Origin: an uncultured Porphyromonas sp.
GTDB taxonomy: Bacteria > Bacteroidota > Bacteroidia > Bacteroidales > Porphyromonadaceae
Length of the DNA: 64,000 nucleotides
Assembly (NCBI GenBank): GCA_905372565.1
Contig: CAJPPK010000006.1
Span: 1-64,000, forward strand
Reading direction: 5' to 3'
Within the stretch, counting starts at the first letter, position 1; every line of letters begins with the position of its first letter. The notes beneath the pieces were generated by a model. The model ran no database searches. It was not told the DNA's origin and saw only the letters and a program-made list of their open reading frames with translations. Positions 15,521-23,899 of the stretch are shown here, one piece after another. Both the position numbers and the translations under genes were made by a program.

Positions 15521-18500
15521 TTAGTTTGCTTTTTCGATAAAGACCGAGAAGACTTGGTCATCAATCTCTAGCTGCTGTGTCGGAGTGAAGCCCGATTGCT
15601 CTTCGATAGATACAGCTTGGACTTCCTTAGCTATAGTAGCTCCATAAGTTTGAAGCACGGCCGAGAGTGCAGGCTGTGGCTCTATGAGGATGTGAATGCG
15701 GTCACTGACCTCGAAGCCGGATTGCTTACGCAGGTTCTGGATACGATTGACCAGCTCACGAGCCATACCTTCCTGGCGAAGCTCCTCGGTGAGCGTGATA
15801 TCTAGAGCGATGGTCAGCGTCCCTTCGTTAGCGACGAGCCATCCTGGGATATCCTCGGAGAAGATCTCGACATCGTCACGTAGGATCGTCACCGACTGAC
15901 CTTCCAGCTCGAAGGTAAGCTCTCCATCTCGCTCGATCGTGAGGATCTGCTCCTGAGAGAAGTCAGCTACTGCCGAAGCGATCGCCTTCATGATCTTACC
16001 ATAGCGTGGCCCCAGCTTCTTGAAGTCAGGACGTATGCGCTTGACAAGGATTCCCTCACCATCGGTGACGAACTGTAGCTCCTTCAAGTTCACCTCACTG
16101 AGGATGAGCGGGACGACAGGCAAGATCGCCTGATGGTCGGCCTCATTGACTACAGGGATCAGAAGTCGCTGTAGGGGCTGACGTACCTTGATATTCACCT
16201 TACGGCGCAGAGCGAGCACCATGGAGCAGATACTCTGCGCTAGATACATGCTTCGCTCTAGGCCTTCGTTGATCTCCTCCTCGATAGCGACGGGGAAGTC
16301 GGAGAGGTGTACCGAGTCTTCGGTGGCACCGACGCCTGGGCTCACGAGGTCACGATAGAGCTGATCTGCATAGAAGGGGGCAATGGGAGCCATCAGCTGC
16401 GCTACAGTCGTCAAGCAGCGATATAGGGTCTGATAAGCCGAGAGCTTATCCGTAGTCATCTCGCCAGCCCAGAAGCGACGACGAGACAGACGCACGTACC
16501 AGTTACTGAGCTGCTCCGAGACGAAGTCTCCGATAGCACGAGCCGCACGAGTAGGCTCATAGTCCTCGAGGTCACGGTCTACCTGCTTCACGAGGGAGTT
16601 GAGGGTAGAGAGCACCCAGCGGTCGATCTCGGGACGTTCAGCATAGGGCACTGCGGGTAGCTCTCCAGGGACGAAGCCATCTAGGTTAGCGTAGAGTGCG
16701 AAGAACTGATACGTATTATATAGGGTAGCGAAGAGCTTACGACGGACTTCATCGATCCCCTCGACGTCAAACTTCAAGTTATCCCAAGGAGAAGAATTGC
16801 TGATCATGTACCAACGCAAGGGGTCGGAGCCATACTGCTCGATCGTCGCAAAGGGATCGACAGCATTCCCGAGGCGCTTACTCATCTTGTTACCGTTCTT
16901 ATCCAGTACCAAGCCATTTGAGATCACCGCCTTGTAGGAATTCGTCCCTCGCACCATCGTAGCGATAGCATGGAGGGTGAAGAACCAACCACGTGTCTGG
17001 TCTACCCCTTCGGCAATGAAATCTGCGGGGAAGGCCGAACCTCCGTCAATGAGTTCCTTATTCTCGAAGGGATAATGTACCTGCGCAAAAGGCATAGCGC
17101 CTGAGTCAAACCACACGTCGATCAAGTCTGTCTCACGACGCATAGGCTTGCCCGAAGGCGAGACGAGGATGATATCATCGACGTAAGGACGGTGTAGGTC
17201 GATCTTCTCGTAGTTCTCTGGGGAGTAATCACCAGGCGTGAAGTCCTTCCAAGGGTTAGCCTGCATGACGCCCGCCTTGACGGCCTCCTCGATAGCGAGG
17301 TAGAGCTCTTCGACAGAGGCGATGCATCGCTCCTCCTTGCCGTCCTCGGTACGCCAGATAGGCAGAGGTGTCCCCCAGTAACGACTACGGGAGAGGTTCC
17401 AGTCCTGGAGGTTCTCCAGCCACTTACCGAAGCGTCCCGTGCCGGTGCTCTCGGGCTTCCAGTTGATCGTCTCATTGAGTGCCATCATCTCCTCTCTACA
17501 TGCCGTCGTGCGGATGAACCAGCTATCTAGCGGATAGTAGAGGACGGGCTTGTCTGTACGCCAGCAGTGGGGATAGGAGTGGACGTACTTCTCGATCTTG
17601 AAGGCACGACCGGCACCCTTCAGCAGGAGAGCGATCGTCACATCAAGCGTCTCGTCTTCGTCCATGAGGGTGCTATCATAGTCGTTCTTAACATAGCGTC
17701 CTGCGAACTCCTGATATACCTCCACGTTGACAAAGTCACGCACGAAGGCAGGATCGAGGTCCTCTAGGCGGAAGAGACGTCCCTGGAGGTCGACCATCGG
17801 GCGGATGTTCCCATCCTTATCGACCACAGTCAAGGCGCCGATACCGGCGGCCTTAGCGACCTTATTGTCATCAGCCCCGAAGGTCGGAGCGATATGTACG
17901 ATCCCCGTACCGTCTACCGTCGTGACATAGTCACCAGCGATGACACGGAAGGCGTCCCCATCGGGGCGCATCCAGGGCAGTAGTTGTTCGTAGCAGATAC
18001 CTACCAGCTCCTTCCCCTTGTACTCGGCGACGATCTGATAGGGGAGCTTCTTGTCCCCCTTCTGATAAGCTCCGAGGGCTTCTTCGCCTTCGTGATCCTT
18101 GCTAAAGAGGGTATGTAGGAGAGCCTTCGCTACGATCGCCGTGATCGGATCTCCCGTGTAGGGATTGAAGGAGCGTACGGCTACGTAGTCGATCTCTGGA
18201 CCTACGCAGAGGGCGGTATTGGAGGGCAGGGTCCAAGGGGTCGTTGTCCAAGCAAGGAAAACCGCCTCACCGTGTCCCTGAAGTTCACTCTTCGGGTCTA
18301 GGATGCGGAAGGAAGCGACACAAGTCGTATCCTTCACATCGCGGTAACACCCAGGTTGGTTCAGCTCATGGGTGCTGAGTCCCGTACCGGCGGCAGGGGA
18401 ATAAGGCTGGATCGTATAGCCCTTGTAGAGTAGACCCTTCTTATAGATCTCGCTAAGGAGGTACCAGAGAGTCTCGATGTAGCGGTTGTCGTAGGTGATA

Positions 18501-18949
18501 TAGGGGTGCTCCATATCGACCCAGTAGCCCATACGGCGGGTCAACTCCTCCCATTCCTGCGTGTACTTCATGACTTCACGGCGACAAGCAGCATTGTACT
18601 CATCGACGCTGATCTTCTTCCCGATGTCTTCCTTCGTGATGCCGAGGGACTTTTCCACGCCGAGCTCGACAGGAAGGCCATGGGTATCCCAGCCTGCCTT
18701 ACGATCTACACGGAAGCCCTTCATCGTCTTATAGCGACAGAAGATATCCTTGATCGAGCGAGCCATCACGTGGTGAATGCCAGGCATACCATTGGCTGAG
18801 GGAGGACCCTCATAGAAAACGAAGGACGGAGCTCCCTCTCTGAGGGCAAGGCTACGTGCGAAGAGGTCTTCTTCCTGCCACTGATCGAGCATTTTCTTAT
18901 TGATGCCCGAGAGCTGGAGGTTATCGTATTCGGGGAACTTATGGCTCAT
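15521..18949 (-). CDS. ileS: Isoleucyl-tRNA synthetase
   Basis: This 1142-residue class I synthetase has the HIGH-type motif GIHH at 57-60, within PPSANGMPGIHHV, and KMSKR at about 688-692. The CP1 editing domain lies between them and an anticodon-binding domain follows. Its length and its HIGH variant fit the longer, eukaryote-like IleRS class found in many Bacteroidota rather than the E. coli type. That class is often less sensitive to mupirocin; this last point is family knowledge, not shown here. It is the first gene of a seven-gene minus-strand operon ending at waaA. Confidence 0.96.
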   Translation of the reverse strand: MSHKFPEYDNLQLSGINKKMLDQWQEEDLFARSLALREGAPSFVFYEGPPSANGMPGIHHVMARSIKDIFCRYKTMKGFRVDRKAGWDTHGLPVELGVEKSLGITKEDIGKKISVDEYNAACRREVMKYTQEWEELTRRMGYWVDMEHPYITYDNRYIETLWYLLSEIYKKGLLYKGYTIQPYSPAAGTGLSTHELNQPGCYRDVKDTTCVASFRILDPKSELQGHGEAVFLAWTTTPWTLPSNTALCVGPEIDYVAVRSFNPYTGDPITAIVAKALLHTLFSKDHEGEEALGAYQKGDKKLPYQIVAEYKGKELVGICYEQLLPWMRPDGDAFRVIAGDYVTTVDGTGIVHIAPTFGADDNKVAKAAGIGALTVVDKDGNIRPMVDLQGRLFRLEDLDPAFVRDFVNVEVYQEFAGRYVKNDYDSTLMDEDETLDVTIALLLKGAGRAFKIEKYVHSYPHCWRTDKPVLYYPLDSWFIRTTACREEMMALNETINWKPESTGTGRFGKWLENLQDWNLSRSRYWGTPLPIWRTEDGKEERCIASVEELYLAIEEAVKAGVMQANPWKDFTPGDYSPENYEKIDLHRPYVDDIILVSPSGKPMRRETDLIDVWFDSGAMPFAQVHYPFENKELIDGGSAFPADFIAEGVDQTRGWFFTLHAIATMVRGTNSYKAVISNGLVLDKNGNKMSKRLGNAVDPFATIEQYGSDPLRWYMISNSSPWDNLKFDVEGIDEVRRKLFATLYNTYQFFALYANLDGFVPGELPAVPYAERPEIDRWVLSTLNSLVKQVDRDLEDYEPTRAARAIGDFVSEQLSNWYVRLSRRRFWAGEMTTDKLSAYQTLYRCLTTVAQLMAPIAPFYADQLYRDLVSPGVGATEDSVHLSDFPVAIEEEINEGLERSMYLAQSICSMVLALRRKVNIKVRQPLQRLLIPVVNEADHQAILPVVPLILSEVNLKELQFVTDGEGILVKRIRPDFKKLGPRYGKIMKAIASAVADFSQEQILTIERDGELTFELEGQSVTILRDDVEIFSEDIPGWLVANEGTLTIALDITLTEELRQEGMARELVNRIQNLRKQSGFEVSDRIHILIEPQPALSAVLQTYGATIAKEVQAVSIEEQSGFTPTQQLEIDDQVFSVFIEKAN

Positions 18950-19023
18950 TTCTCGTACCTAATATTATCGTATAGCAAGCTAAGGGTCAGACGCACCGCA
19001 CCCAAGCTAGGTCAAAAACGCTA

Positions 19024-19058
19024 CAAAGATACGTTTTTACATGCTATCTGCCAGCAAA
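19024..19058 (-). promoter_or_regulatory. Promoter for the ileS operon
   Basis: On the minus strand TTTG (19058-19055) precedes TATCTTTG (19031-19024) with a spacing of 23 bp, slightly long. The -7 match is perfect. The transcript would start near 19017, leaving about 68 nt of leader before ATG 18949. Confidence 0.6.
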
Positions 19059-19201
19059 TGGGCTAAATAAGGGTAAGAACTCTATTCCTCTCACGTATTC
19101 CTCACGCTCCATCCAGTTCCTGGATCGCTCCCCGAGATCCCGACCGACAGCAGACCAACCGATAGCCCCCTACCCGACCCCAGCGAGCCCTACCGGCGAG
19201 A

Positions 19202-19311
19202 ACGGCAGACCTTCCTCTGGAGGAAGGTCTACCTTCGCTCGAGCGAAGGTAGGGCTCTTCTTCAGCGAAGACAGACCTCTTCTTCCCCCAAGGAGCGCAC
19301 GCTACGGGAGC
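19202..19311. repeat. 22-bp-period degenerate repeat array B
   Basis: Units begin at 19202, 19224, 19246, 19268 and 19290, all 22 bp apart. The clearest is AAGGTCTACCTT at 19224; others read ACGGCAGACCTT, AAGGTAGGGCTC and AAGACAGACCTC. The array is in the gap between ileS (start) and ilvE (end), both on the minus strand. Confidence 0.8.
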
Positions 19312-19324
19312 AAGACCGCGCCCT

Positions 19325-19382
19325 AAAAAGACATCCGCCCCACCCGACGATCTCCGAAGAGTATTGTCCGATGGGGCGGATG
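19325..19382 (-). terminator. Intrinsic terminator after ilvE
   Basis: CATCCGCCCCAC...GTGGGGCGGATG-type pairing between 19332-19348 and 19366-19382 forms a long stem with one mismatch region. Read on the minus strand it ends in GTCTTTTTAG, a good U-tract, 20 bp beyond the ilvE stop. Confidence 0.85.
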
Positions 19383-19401
19383 CTAAGTCTGATGAGCGGA
19401 A

Positions 19402-20436
19402 CTACAGATCTTCGTAGACACGTACCCAGCCATGCGTGTCTGGGTAGTCACCATACTGGATTCCACGAAGACGCTCGTAGAGCGCCGTGGAGATAGGCCC
19501 AGGGTTACCGTCTCTACTGATGACGTAGCGCTTATCCTCATCCAAATCGTCGATATGGAGGATAGGACTGATGACGGCAGCTGTACCACAGGCGCCAGCT
19601 TCCTCAAAGGTCGCTAGCTCCTCGACGTGCACTGGACGGCACTCGACCTTAAGTCCGAGGTCTTCGGCGATGACCTGAAGACTCTTGTTGGTAATGGATG
19701 GGAGGATCGAAGGACTCTTCGGCGTGATGTAGGTATTATCCCGAATACCGAAGAAGTTAGCAGGGCCACATTCGTCGATATAGAGCTTTTCCTTGGCATC
19801 GAGGTAAATCACGGCGGAGTAACCTAGGTCGTGCGCCTTCGTCCCCGAGACCAAGCTAGCGGCATAGTTACCACCGACCTTATAGCACCCCATACCTAGA
19901 GGAGCGGCACGGTCATAGCCTCGCATGATCGCCATAGGCGTAGGACGGAAGCCAGCCTTGAAGTAAGGACCGACAGGCGTGACGAACATGAGGAACATGT
20001 ACTCCTTAGCTGGAGCGACGCCCACCTGCTTGCCCAGACCGATCATCAGTGGACGGATGTAAAGCGAAGCTCCCGTACCATAGGGAGGGATGAAGCGCTT
20101 ATTGAGGCGAAGCATCATATCGAGAGCCTCTAGGAATCGCTCCGTAGGAAGCTCAGGCATCATCGTACCACGGCTAGTATGCTGCATACGCTGAGCATTC
20201 TCCTCGGGACGAAAGACACGTACCTTGCCGTCACTTCCTCTGAATGCCTTCAGCCCTTCGAAGGACTCCTGCCCGTAGTGAAGGCAGGTAGCTGCCATCG
20301 GGATGGTGATCATCTCCGAGGAGGAGACTTCCCACTCCCCCCACTGGCCATCGCGGTAGTAGCAGCGGACATTGTAGTCTGTAGGGAGATACCCGAAGCC
20401 CAGAGAGGACCAATCGAGCTCGTGCTGGTTTTCCAT
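19402..20436 (-). CDS. ilvE: Branched-chain amino acid aminotransferase
   Basis: This 344-residue fold-type IV PLP enzyme interconverts Leu/Ile/Val and their 2-oxo acids with glutamate. The PLP lysine is K186 in GCYKVGGNYAAS. The sequence also shows HYGQESFEGLKAFR and the phosphate-binding region near ACGTAAVISPI. Its length matches the long bacterial/eukaryotic BCAT subgroup. It is probably transcribed alone from the -7 box at 20492 and ended by the hairpin at 19325. No leader peptide is seen in the short gap upstream. Confidence 0.94.
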   Translation of the reverse strand: MENQHELDWSSLGFGYLPTDYNVRCYYRDGQWGEWEVSSSEMITIPMAATCLHYGQESFEGLKAFRGSDGKVRVFRPEENAQRMQHTSRGTMMPELPTERFLEALDMMLRLNKRFIPPYGTGASLYIRPLMIGLGKQVGVAPAKEYMFLMFVTPVGPYFKAGFRPTPMAIMRGYDRAAPLGMGCYKVGGNYAASLVSGTKAHDLGYSAVIYLDAKEKLYIDECGPANFFGIRDNTYITPKSPSILPSITNKSLQVIAEDLGLKVECRPVHVEELATFEEAGACGTAAVISPILHIDDLDEDKRYVISRDGNPGPISTALYERLRGIQYGDYPDTHGWVRVYEDL

Positions 20437-20491
20437 AATCGTCTTTTGTGAGTTAATATTTGATTTGCTGGTTGGACAAGCTTGTCCTTAG

Positions 20492-20499
20492 CAAAGGTA
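20492..20499 (-). promoter_or_regulatory. -7 promoter element for ilvE
   Basis: On the minus strand this reads TACCTTTG, a match to TAnnTTTG. The start of transcription would be near 20485, about 50 nt before the ilvE ATG. No clear -33 TTG was found. Confidence 0.5.
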
Positions 20500-20520
20500 A
20501 GCAAAGAACTAACATAGGTA

Positions 20521-21129
20521 TTAAGTCGCCGATGCGGTACCTTCGGCACGCCGTTCCTCCTCCAAAAGCTGAGCGACCTCCTCTAGCTGACCATACCACT
20601 CCTCTCCGAAGGCACGGATCAGTGGCTCGCGGAGGAATTGATAGACCGGCACCTGGAGCTTCTTCCCGAGCTTCAAGGCGCACTTACAGATCGACCACTT
20701 ATGGTAATTCACCGCCGTAAACGTAGGATACTTGGTCAAACGTATGGGATAGAGCTGACAACTGATAGGCTTCAGGAAGGAAGTCTTACCCGCCCGATAC
20801 ACCTTCTCTAGAGCACAGGCACAGCGCCCGTACTCGTCATAGGTCGTGAAGACGCAGTCTCGCCCGTTGACGATCGAGGTGACTTCGTCGCCCTCCTCAT
20901 CTATGTAGCTGACACCCTGTGTCCGAATGATCTCAAGCGCCTGCGGAGAGAGTAGATGCTCTACCTCAGGGAGGCACTTACGGATCTCCTCCGCCTCACC
21001 AGGCTCTAGAGGTGCACCGCTATCCCCCTCGATACAGCACTCCCCCTTGCACGTGTCATAGTCGCAGACGAAGAGCACATCGAAGAGATCACCACTGACG
21101 ATCTTATCTTCGATCTCGATCATCACCAT
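20521..21129 (-). CDS. DUF3109 family cysteine-rich protein
   Basis: This 202-residue protein belongs to the DUF3109 family (related to YkgJ/UPF0153). It is cysteine-rich: C22, C27 and the pair C31-C32 in CDYDTCKGECC, then Cys near CVFTTYDEYGRCACALEK, SCQLYPIR and SICKCALK. The pattern suggests a metal or Fe-S site, but no activity is established. It starts four bases beyond the mraY stop, so it ends the cell-wall cluster transcript. An ATG two codons further in (21123) is an equally possible start. Confidence 0.85.
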   Translation of the reverse strand: MVMIEIEDKIVSGDLFDVLFVCDYDTCKGECCIEGDSGAPLEPGEAEEIRKCLPEVEHLLSPQALEIIRTQGVSYIDEEGDEVTSIVNGRDCVFTTYDEYGRCACALEKVYRAGKTSFLKPISCQLYPIRLTKYPTFTAVNYHKWSICKCALKLGKKLQVPVYQFLREPLIRAFGEEWYGQLEEVAQLLEEERRAEGTASAT

Positions 21130-21133
21130 GGCG

Positions 21134-22402
21134 CTAGCGTATCTTGAGCGTCACGACCGTAAGCACCGCCAGCAGGATACCGATGAGCCAGAAGCGCATC
21201 GTGAGTTTCGCCTCCGGCACACGGTTATAGGGTCGCTTGATCAAGCTCTCCGTTGCTGATCCGCCAGGTAGCTGGAAGTGGTGATGAAGAGGTGCCATCT
21301 TGAAGACACGGACACCCTTCCCCGTACGCATACGAGAGTACTTGAAGTAGAAGCGCTGGATGAACGAACTGGTAAACTCTGCGATGAAGATCCCGCAGAG
21401 GATAGGTAGGAGGAGCTCCTTGCGTATGAGAATGGCGAAAACCCCAATGATTCCGCCTAGAGCAAGGCTACCCGTATCCCCCATGAAGACTTGAGCTGGA
21501 TAAGAGTTATACCAAAGGAAGCCAGCCGTAGCACCGACCAGCGTAGCAGCGAAGATTACCAACTCTTCTGCCCCTGGTATGAACATCGTATTCAGATAGC
21601 CTGCCATATCGTGGTGAGAGGATACATAGGCTAATATCCCCAGCACGACTCCCACGATAGCAGAGGAGCCCGAGGCTAAGCCATCGACGCCGTCCGTGAG
21701 GTTGACCCCATTGGATAGGAGCATGACCACCACGACCGTCATCATGATAAAGAGCGTGACCCCGACGACCTTCTTCACCGCAGGATCCGAGAAAGGCAGG
21801 ATTTCCGAATAGTCGAGGTTATTATTCTTGAAGAAAGGGATAGACGTCTCTAGGCTCTTAGAGTCGGTGGTTTCGAAGCGGACCTCACGGGATCCGCCTT
21901 CTCGGACGATCTCACTGTTACGCTTAATTACGACTGAGGGGCTGAGATAGAGTGTCACCCCGACGATCAAGCCCAGGACGACCTGCCCAATGATCTTGTA
22001 GTGCTCCTTGAGACCATTCTTGTCTTTCTTAAAGACCTTGATGTAATCGTCAGCGAAGCCTAGAAGTCCCATCAAGAGCGTCGTGATGATCATCAGGAGG
22101 ATATAGATATTATCCAGACGAGCGAAGAGGAGTGTGGGCACCAAGATCGCAAGGATGATGATCACACCACCCATCGTCGGAGTACCCTTCTTCTGCTGCT
22201 CTCCCTCAAGACCTAGGTCACGCACCAGCTCTCCGATCTGCTTCCGTCGGAGGTAGTCAATGATCTTACCCCCCCAGATCGTACTAATGAGGAGGGCAAG
22301 GATGATAGCCATCCCCACTCGGAAGGAGACATAAGTAAAAAGATGTGAGACAGGGAGAGCGATACCCTGCCTCGATAGGAAGTCAAAGAGGTGATAAATC
22401 AT
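21134..22402 (-). CDS. mraY: Phospho-N-acetylmuramoyl-pentapeptide transferase
   Basis: This 422-residue polytopic membrane enzyme transfers phospho-MurNAc-pentapeptide to undecaprenyl phosphate, making lipid I. Signature segments are KKGTPTMGG, FADDYIKV with the Asp pair, NGVNLTDGVDGLASG, GDTGSLALGG and MAPLHHHFQ. It is longer than the E. coli enzyme, with an extra periplasmic loop of about 50 residues near 165-215 (SEIVREGGSREVRF), typical of Bacteroidota. It lies 3 bp after murE and is followed by DUF3109 rather than murD. Confidence 0.96.
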   Translation of the reverse strand: MIYHLFDFLSRQGIALPVSHLFTYVSFRVGMAIILALLISTIWGGKIIDYLRRKQIGELVRDLGLEGEQQKKGTPTMGGVIIILAILVPTLLFARLDNIYILLMIITTLLMGLLGFADDYIKVFKKDKNGLKEHYKIIGQVVLGLIVGVTLYLSPSVVIKRNSEIVREGGSREVRFETTDSKSLETSIPFFKNNNLDYSEILPFSDPAVKKVVGVTLFIMMTVVVVMLLSNGVNLTDGVDGLASGSSAIVGVVLGILAYVSSHHDMAGYLNTMFIPGAEELVIFAATLVGATAGFLWYNSYPAQVFMGDTGSLALGGIIGVFAILIRKELLLPILCGIFIAEFTSSFIQRFYFKYSRMRTGKGVRVFKMAPLHHHFQLPGGSATESLIKRPYNRVPEAKLTMRFWLIGILLAVLTVVTLKIR

Positions 22403-22405
22403 ATA

Positions 22406-23875
22406 CTAGGCTTCTTGTTCAAAATAATTCAGGATGATCTCGCGGTCGTCAAAGTGATGGCGAATGCCATTCACCTCTTGGTAGGTCTCATGCCCCTTGC
22501 CTGCGACAAGGATCAGATCCCCTGGGCGAGCTAGCATCAGAGCTGTACGTATAGCTTCGGCTCGATCGGCGATAGCGAGCGTTCGGCCCAGGTCTTCCGC
22601 AGATAACCCCGCCTTCATCTCTTCGATGATAGCTACGGGATCCTCGGTACGTGGATTGTCGGAGGTAAGGACAAGTCGGTCAGACCGACGTACCGCCTCC
22701 TTAGCCATAAGAGGACGCTTACCTCGGTCTCGGTCTCCTCCACAGCCTACGACCGTGATGACCTGTGCCTCCTTCCCCTTGAGGCTAGCGATCGTCTCGA
22801 GGACGTTAACCAGCGCATCAGGAGTATGGGCATAATCTACGATAGCCGTATAGCCTCGCTTCTTCGAAAGGAATGTCTGGAAACGTCCATCGACTGCGGT
22901 AAGCTGACTGAGATGCATCAGTGCCTCCTCCTTATCCAGCCTCAACTGACGCGAAACCCCATAGACCGCCAAGATATTGTAGACGTTAAACTCTCCGACG
23001 AGCTGTACTAGCACTTCCCGACCATCGATACGCAGCTGCGTCCCATAGGGGTATCTCTCCAGGATCTCCGCCTTGTAGTCAGCTGGGGAACGTAGTGCAT
23101 AGGTCAATCTACGAGCTTTGGTGTTCTGAAGCATCACTTGCCCATTGCGATCATCCGCATTCGTCAGAGCAAAGGCTCCCTCATCCAAGCTATCGAAGAA
23201 GCTCTTCTTGGCTTTAAGATACTCTTGCACCGAGCCATGGTAGTCGAGATGATCGCGAGTGAGGTTCGTAAAGACCCCGCCGTTAAACTGTAAGCCCGCC
23301 ACACGCTGCTGTGCCATCGCATGCGAGCTAACCTCCATGAAGACATGGGTACACCCAGCCTCCTTCATACGTGCTAGGAGCGCTTGGAGAGCTGGAGCAG
23401 ATGGTGTGGTGTGGGTCGAATCTATGGCTTCCCCATCGATATAGTTACGCACCGTGCTGAGTAGCCCACAGCGATAGCCCGCACTACGAAAGAGTCGATA
23501 AAGGAGAGTCGCAATGGTCGTTTTCCCATTCGTTCCTGTCACGCCCACGACAGTTAGGCTCCGTGAGGGATGACCATAAAAGGCTGAGCTCAGTAGACCT
23601 AAAGCTGTCGCCGTAGAGGGAACGACTAGATAGAGGACACCCTCATGTAGATTATCAGGGAGCTCTTCGACCACGACCGCCCGCACACCAGTCTCGAGGG
23701 CATTAGGTATGAAGCGATGTCCATCGGTGTGGACACCTCGAACGGCTACGAATAAACTGTCAGAAGTAACCCGACGAGAATCCTCCGTGATCTGATCAAT
23801 CGTCAGACGAGATAGCAAGGAGGTCTCTCCGGCAGGAGTATAGGATAGGTCTCTAAGCAGATCTTGCAGAAGCAT
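22406..23875 (-). CDS. murE: UDP-MurNAc-tripeptide synthetase, meso-DAP type
   Basis: This Mur ligase adds the third amino acid of the peptidoglycan stem in the cytoplasm. The P-loop is VTGTNGKTTIA. The motif DNPR in TSDNPRTEDP is the one found in enzymes that use meso-diaminopimelate. I use ATG 23875 (489 aa); the longer frame would need a TTG at 23884. It sits between ftsI and mraY with gaps of 24 and 3 bp, as in other division/cell-wall clusters. Confidence 0.95.
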   Translation of the reverse strand: MLLQDLLRDLSYTPAGETSLLSRLTIDQITEDSRRVTSDSLFVAVRGVHTDGHRFIPNALETGVRAVVVEELPDNLHEGVLYLVVPSTATALGLLSSAFYGHPSRSLTVVGVTGTNGKTTIATLLYRLFRSAGYRCGLLSTVRNYIDGEAIDSTHTTPSAPALQALLARMKEAGCTHVFMEVSSHAMAQQRVAGLQFNGGVFTNLTRDHLDYHGSVQEYLKAKKSFFDSLDEGAFALTNADDRNGQVMLQNTKARRLTYALRSPADYKAEILERYPYGTQLRIDGREVLVQLVGEFNVYNILAVYGVSRQLRLDKEEALMHLSQLTAVDGRFQTFLSKKRGYTAIVDYAHTPDALVNVLETIASLKGKEAQVITVVGCGGDRDRGKRPLMAKEAVRRSDRLVLTSDNPRTEDPVAIIEEMKAGLSAEDLGRTLAIADRAEAIRTALMLARPGDLILVAGKGHETYQEVNGIRHHFDDREIILNYFEQEA

Positions 23876-23899
23876 GATAGACAAATATGAAGTAGATGG

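Noticed and set aside
19202..19311. Intrinsic terminator inside array B because of its AAGGTCTACCTT palindromes
   Set aside because: Stems are short and no U-run follows; a separate good terminator lies at 19325-19382.
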